NCBI GenBank assembly: GCA_032622095.1
Contig: CP136069.1
Coordinates: forward strand, 161,313,043 to 161,377,042
Length of the DNA: 64,000 nt
Reading direction: 5' to 3'
Source: Siphonodentalium dalli
Lineage: Eukaryota; Mollusca; Scaphopoda; Gadilida; Siphonodentaliidae
The translations under genes and the position numbers were made by a program. Positions 59,260 through 64,000 of this stretch are shown here, piece by piece. Position 1 is the first letter of the stretch, and each line of letters opens with the position of its first letter. The notes under the pieces were generated by a model, which saw only the letters and a list, made by a program, of their open reading frames with translations, was not told where the DNA came from and searched no databases.

Positions 59260-62069
59260 AGGTGATTAACGAGCTGATGGGGCATAGAGATACCACGGTC
59301 TAATTGTCATTGTTTTATCTCAAACTTTCCAAACAATATTTTAATTCTCAAAATAATCGATATATATATATTTAGATGTTACGTTTGGAAATATCTCAAT
59401 CATTTTTGTGTTGTAGAATGTATGTTCTATACTAGGAAGTCTGACCATCCTTATTTTTAGGAGAAAAATATCACACATTTAAAATGTTCGTGCACACATA
59501 TGCGACAACTTCTAAACTATAAGGCCTAGTAATATGCATTTGCATTCATAAGCTGACAACAGGGATATGCTATAACAGGCAGTAAGTCCCAATTGGCACT
59601 TATCAACAGTTTAGTGAAGAAAAGTGATTATGTTTCCCCTAGCCCAAATTTTTCGATTATTTAATAAAAATGACCAAAAACATAATTTCTTCCGGAATAT
59701 TTGACCACCTAGGTATGTTTTTATCAATTGCTGTATGCCATTAACCATATCGGAGTGGAACTAGTGCATAAAGTACAAACTTTTGACACGTACGTAGATG
59801 CCTAATTGTTTGAAATGTTTTAATTTTTAAAGTTTTTTTCTCCCCAATCATATATTCATTTTAGATTAAAAATTTGCAGCCGACATTTAACAATAGAAAT
59901 TCTTATAGAATAAATGTAAATTATTAGATAAAGTAAAAATGAAGTTATTTCGGTCAATAATATGGCCAACAAAATCCCAAAATGGCTGCCAATATGGTGG
60001 CAACATTAATACAAATTGTGAATATTTTTCATATTTCCGTCACCATATCGATTACACTTGATTATTATCTTTGTTTGTTCGTATATTTCCTGTCTAATTA
60101 TCATTATGGTTGTGTTAACTTAAGGTATGATGGCATCTAATCTGGTTTCCGTTTTTGGTGTTGATACTATGTTAGTTTAATATTTCTCAGAGATATATTA
60201 AAAGGAAATGTCGATAATATTCTTCACGTATAAATTGTAATCTCATAACATTGTCGTATAACAGTGGCCATTCGAAATGAAATATACCCGGTTGTACTGG
60301 GTTTCAACTAGTTACATATACTGTCAATTAAACAGACAGACATTATTTAAATTTCGAAACAAGCAACATGGCAATCTGTTATCACATTTATTTCACTATA
60401 TTTCATTAAAATCTATATGAAATTGATAGCACCGCTCATCCAATGTCAGCTCGTTCTGAAGCATGTCAGTATACATGGTACGCAATCCTGAGAATGGGGA
60501 ATGTTTGTGTTTTACAGAGTAAGTTGTCTGGATGGAGCCAAGAGGGCAGCCTCAAGACCAAAATAGCTACAGTTATCTCACCCACTGCAGATAGGCCTGT
60601 AACTCGCCCGCTGCCCCATTGCACTGCCCATATACGCCGTCTCTTTATAAGCGCCTGTGTTGAGTTCCTCGTCACGAGCAGCATATTTAGTGCAGTAATA
60701 TTATTATACGGACAAGGGGAACAATAAAAATGCATAACTAGTGCATTGCATTAATATTATTATTATAAGGACAAGAGGAACAATAAACATTTCACGTTTT
60801 ACCATCGCTCGAAAATCGGACGAATTTAGCCCATTCATCCGAGAAATGGTATTGATATCGTCACGGGTGTGTCGGCGAATTATTCATCTTTCAACCAATA
60901 CCACAAGCGTGCCCCATTTAGATTTTTATCCATATAATTTAATACAAATTTTAACCACCGAATATTGTCACTAGAGAGCGCAAAAATCAAAATTGATCAG
61001 CTCAAGCAACATGGCGATATGATTCATTAACATTCACCACCATCCAGCTTATCGGTGTTAAAAATCGATCCAACATTCAACTAACACATCTAGCTGTCAG
61101 TGATTTTGTGTCTGCTAATAATTTACTTACTCATATAAATCAACACACCGTCGTTATCTGTTTTTAACAACGAAATCACAGGGAAATTCTAAAATAGATC
61201 TATATTGTTCTCTTATTCGTGACCTCATCTACATGAATATTAAACAATGCCGATGCACTTGCTTATTCTAGTCAATCAGTGCTTTCATATACATATTCCT
61301 GATTGGGTCATATGCAGATGTTGTCACAATGAGAGAGCACAACATAAGAAATATTTCAGAATTGACCTGTGATTTCATAGTTATACAAACGTGATTACAC
61401 AGACGTATGTATGAAAAAAAAATATGTTGAAACAACATCCCATCAAACCAAATTTAAAAAAGATATTCCAGACAGATTTTGAGAAAACAAAATTAAATAT
61501 CAGGCAATTTTGTGGACAAAACGTGAGTTTAGTCCTTAAAACACATTTATTCCAATGTATACACGGACTATATAAGTGAAACATTATTACATGATCCTAC
61601 CCTTATTCCATTCATTAAGCCCATTATAATGATATGCAACGGTCGTCGAATAACAGGAAATAGAGCCAGAATCGGGAGACGATGAATGAAGAAGAATCTG
61701 TATCTATGACTAAAATTTATATTGTATGAAAATATATTTCATTAAATTTACGCCATTAAATACGTCATAGAGTCTTAGTTATCTAGGGACTATTTCTTTA
61801 CGCGGACAAACAACGCGTAGTTTCGGGAAACGTCATCGCATTCCTTGCATAAGCCGCTGTTAGTTTCGCGTCCCAATTATTTACTTATGTGTGGTGTATG
61901 GAGGCTTTCGATCAAGTAATGCATGGAACCTACAACTCATCCCTAGTCTATAGCGAAATATATAAAAGCGTCCAGTAAATTAGCCCAGAAGTAGGTGTTG
62001 GTAGGACACGGTTATTTGGTATGCATGCACTGCATGCTTCACTGTTCGGTGAAATATATTAACATAGTG

Positions 62070-62536
62070 TATCAACGGACAGAACCGAACACCGGAAGTG
62101 ATGGAGTCCGAGGCGAGGAATTTGTGTTATCAAAGTTTGCAGACACTTTCAGACACCATTTTTGCTGCAAATAAACACATTTTGACACAGCTTCTAAACA
62201 GTTTAAGGTAAGTGGTTCTTGACTGATATTCGGCCCCGACGATCGGTTGAAATAAGTTGTCACCGTACTATCGCGGAAAATCTGCATTTTAATCATCGCC
62301 GCGAGACGATTTCTTCCGCAAAATATCCCCGAAAATGCAAATGTTCACAATCATAACAGACATTTTTCATCACAACCTATATACCAATCGAAAGAACTGT
62401 TCTCCTCCTACAAATGGATATATTGAATATCGTCACGGAGTGTCTTAGTGTTCCAAATTTCCACTTTCGAAATTACTGTCCGGTTAGTCCCGAAAATATA
62501 AATACTTAGTCGCCAAAAATATGTCCGCTAAAAGTA
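62070..62536. repeat. Mirror of the 32040-32506 inverted repeat unit
   Basis: In this orientation it reads in the same direction as 29650-30070 and shares ttcttccgcaaaatatcccc. The window therefore holds three copies of the unit. If the palindrome continues, a fourth lies just outside. Confidence 0.6.
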
Positions 62537-62985
62537 GTGATTCGACAAAAAGCTATACCCTCAACAATTTATTGTCGAAAAAGCTACTTATTTCGCAGAT
62601 TATAGGCTCTTAATTTTATTTTTGCGTGGCGACGATGGTTAGTGAGTCCATGATTATGTATAGGTCTCCAGGGACAATATGACCTCTAATCGGTGTCGTA
62701 TATACGCGCGTGAAGTCTGGACAACAGACCCTCTGTGTTGTATTTAAGATTATTTTCTCGTATCATCACTCTCCGAAAGCCAATAAAAATAAATTGGGGC
62801 CGGGGGGGGGGGGGCGAATTTTAACTTTTAAATTGTATTAATCCTAACATAAATGGAAATGGTTATTTACAGATATTGAATGCAGTGTCCTATCTTATAT
62901 ATCATACAAATTGGTTTAGATTGTCCAATTTGGTCATAATAGGCTGATTAATGGGTCATCGAAACGTAGTTTGAGGGTTAGGGTA

Positions 62986-63075
62986 CTTCATATTATCGTA
63001 GCCACGACTTCATTTTCCCGTGGCCACGACTTTGTGCTCGTGGCCACGACTTTTTTTCTCGTGGCCTCGACTTCA
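62986..63075. repeat. Mirror of the gtcgtggccacga tandem repeat
   Basis: Complement of 31501-31590, same number of units by eye. Confidence 0.75.
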
Positions 63076-64000
63076 TATTCGTATTTGGATTTGCTGTCCA
63101 TGTACTCTATAAAGAGTTCGGTGGCATAATATTCAATATAGGGACAATGACCAGCTTTGAAATTCCATTTATACCCACCCCAGGTCGGAATTTTTCAACG
63201 GCTACATTAATCGTTAAAACTGTTGAAATGTTCCAACCTAACACCGCCATATGGTTGGAAATTTCCAAATGATTACCTTTTCATTTCAAAATGTGACACT
63301 GAAGGCTGTCGGGGTCATTATGTTCACATACGCATAGGCCAGTGCTCCATCAGCCGCGGCACAAGGTTTTTTACTCAGCTAAACAGATCTTTTACTCAAG
63401 ACTTTTACGCCAAAAGAAGTTAGCATATTTGTCTCATAACGTAATATGAAAGATTAAAAACAATTTACATAGCATAGTACGTGTAGCTCTTTGGCATCAA
63501 AATCTAATATTGAACCCTCCAAACGAATGGAGTCATAGAATGCACCACTATTCTTCCGCTGTGCATGTATTACACCATTTAGTTCTCAATATTGTTGACT
63601 GCAACATACCATGATGTCCATAATCGCACATTTTGATCTTTTATTTAAACGTTTTGATTTAAAAAACAAATAATTTTAATTTCTTTTTATTTTAAATTTA
63701 ATTTGTAATTGTGTTTGTATAGATTGAACTTCTTGCTCAATTTAAAAAAAGACAATTTTTTGTTTCAACGTTCATCTTAATCAAAATTTTGAGAGAAAAA
63801 TACTAACGCCGTGATAACATTAATCGGGGGTACCACGAATCATCACACCAAATTTGAAAATGGTGCAGGGTCTGGGAGAAGACAGGTAGACAGACAGATC
63901 CTACTCGTGTATATATATCGACAAGAAGTAGAAATGGAAATAAACATCTGTACATTGGATGGCTCGATGTATGTATCAGCTATAGTGTCTAGAAGCATGA

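Larger units (their letters stand above)
49054..64000. repeat. Right arm of the giant palindrome
   Basis: Reverse complement of 30576-49038 lacking the 39060-42105 transposon and the 436-bp segment. 49054-53348 appears identical to its partner. From 53349 outward SNPs and indels appear at once (five or so within the first ~200 bp). The window stops inside the arm, so its outer end is not seen. Confidence 0.95.

Overview
This window is eukaryotic, almost certainly metazoan DNA. It is AT-rich by eye, intron-scale spacing dominates, canonical GT..AG exon borders can be seen, and it is crowded with animal-type transposons (a Crypton tyrosine recombinase, CR1/L2-like and L1/Tx1-like LINE remnants, many foldback or MITE-like elements). 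A secreted PAN/apple plus C-type lectin gene and the repeat repertoire point to a marine invertebrate such as a mollusc or lancelet-like animal. The species cannot be fixed from the sequence alone. No rRNA, tRNA, CRISPR or bacterial operon was seen.

Layout. 1-2655 holds the decayed 3' end of a tyrosine-recombinase-like gene (two exons, stop codon and frameshift). 2.7-12.1 kb is repeat-rich non-coding DNA with at least eight separate inverted-repeat elements, including a foldback element whose arms are built of 16-bp tandem units (7343-8606). 12605-14952 is a Crypton tyrosine recombinase with one frameshift and one in-frame stop; a truncated, inverted near-identical copy lies at 26631-27876. 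Between them are a hAT-like element (16669-17962), a broken LINE (about 18437-21480), an L1/Tx1-type ORF1 (22140-23049) and a 1.7-kb array of a ~55-bp minisatellite (about 24000-25690).

From 30576 to the end of the window the DNA is one giant inverted repeat centred at 49046, with a 15-bp AT spacer. The left arm is about 18.5 kb and the right arm about 15 kb. The palindrome does not end inside the window. The 4.3 kb on each side of the centre look identical at every point sampled. Beyond 44743/53349 the arms abruptly show many SNPs and indels, including a 3046-bp transposon present only in the left arm and a 436-bp segment missing only from the right. This is what a fold-back assembly join of two haplotypes would look like, and also what a real palindrome with central gene conversion would look like.

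Genes. The only plausible host gene is the lectin: exon 1 at 29233-29485 (signal peptide and PAN-like region), then exons at 35874, 36322-36453 and 38267-38487 (C-type lectin domain with an EPN motif), all joined in phase 1. The last three exons recur inverted in the right arm, where exon 3 carries a 1-bp deletion. Everything else coding is mobile-element derived. Within the left-arm-only transposon, three inverted-repeat elements are nested inside one another.
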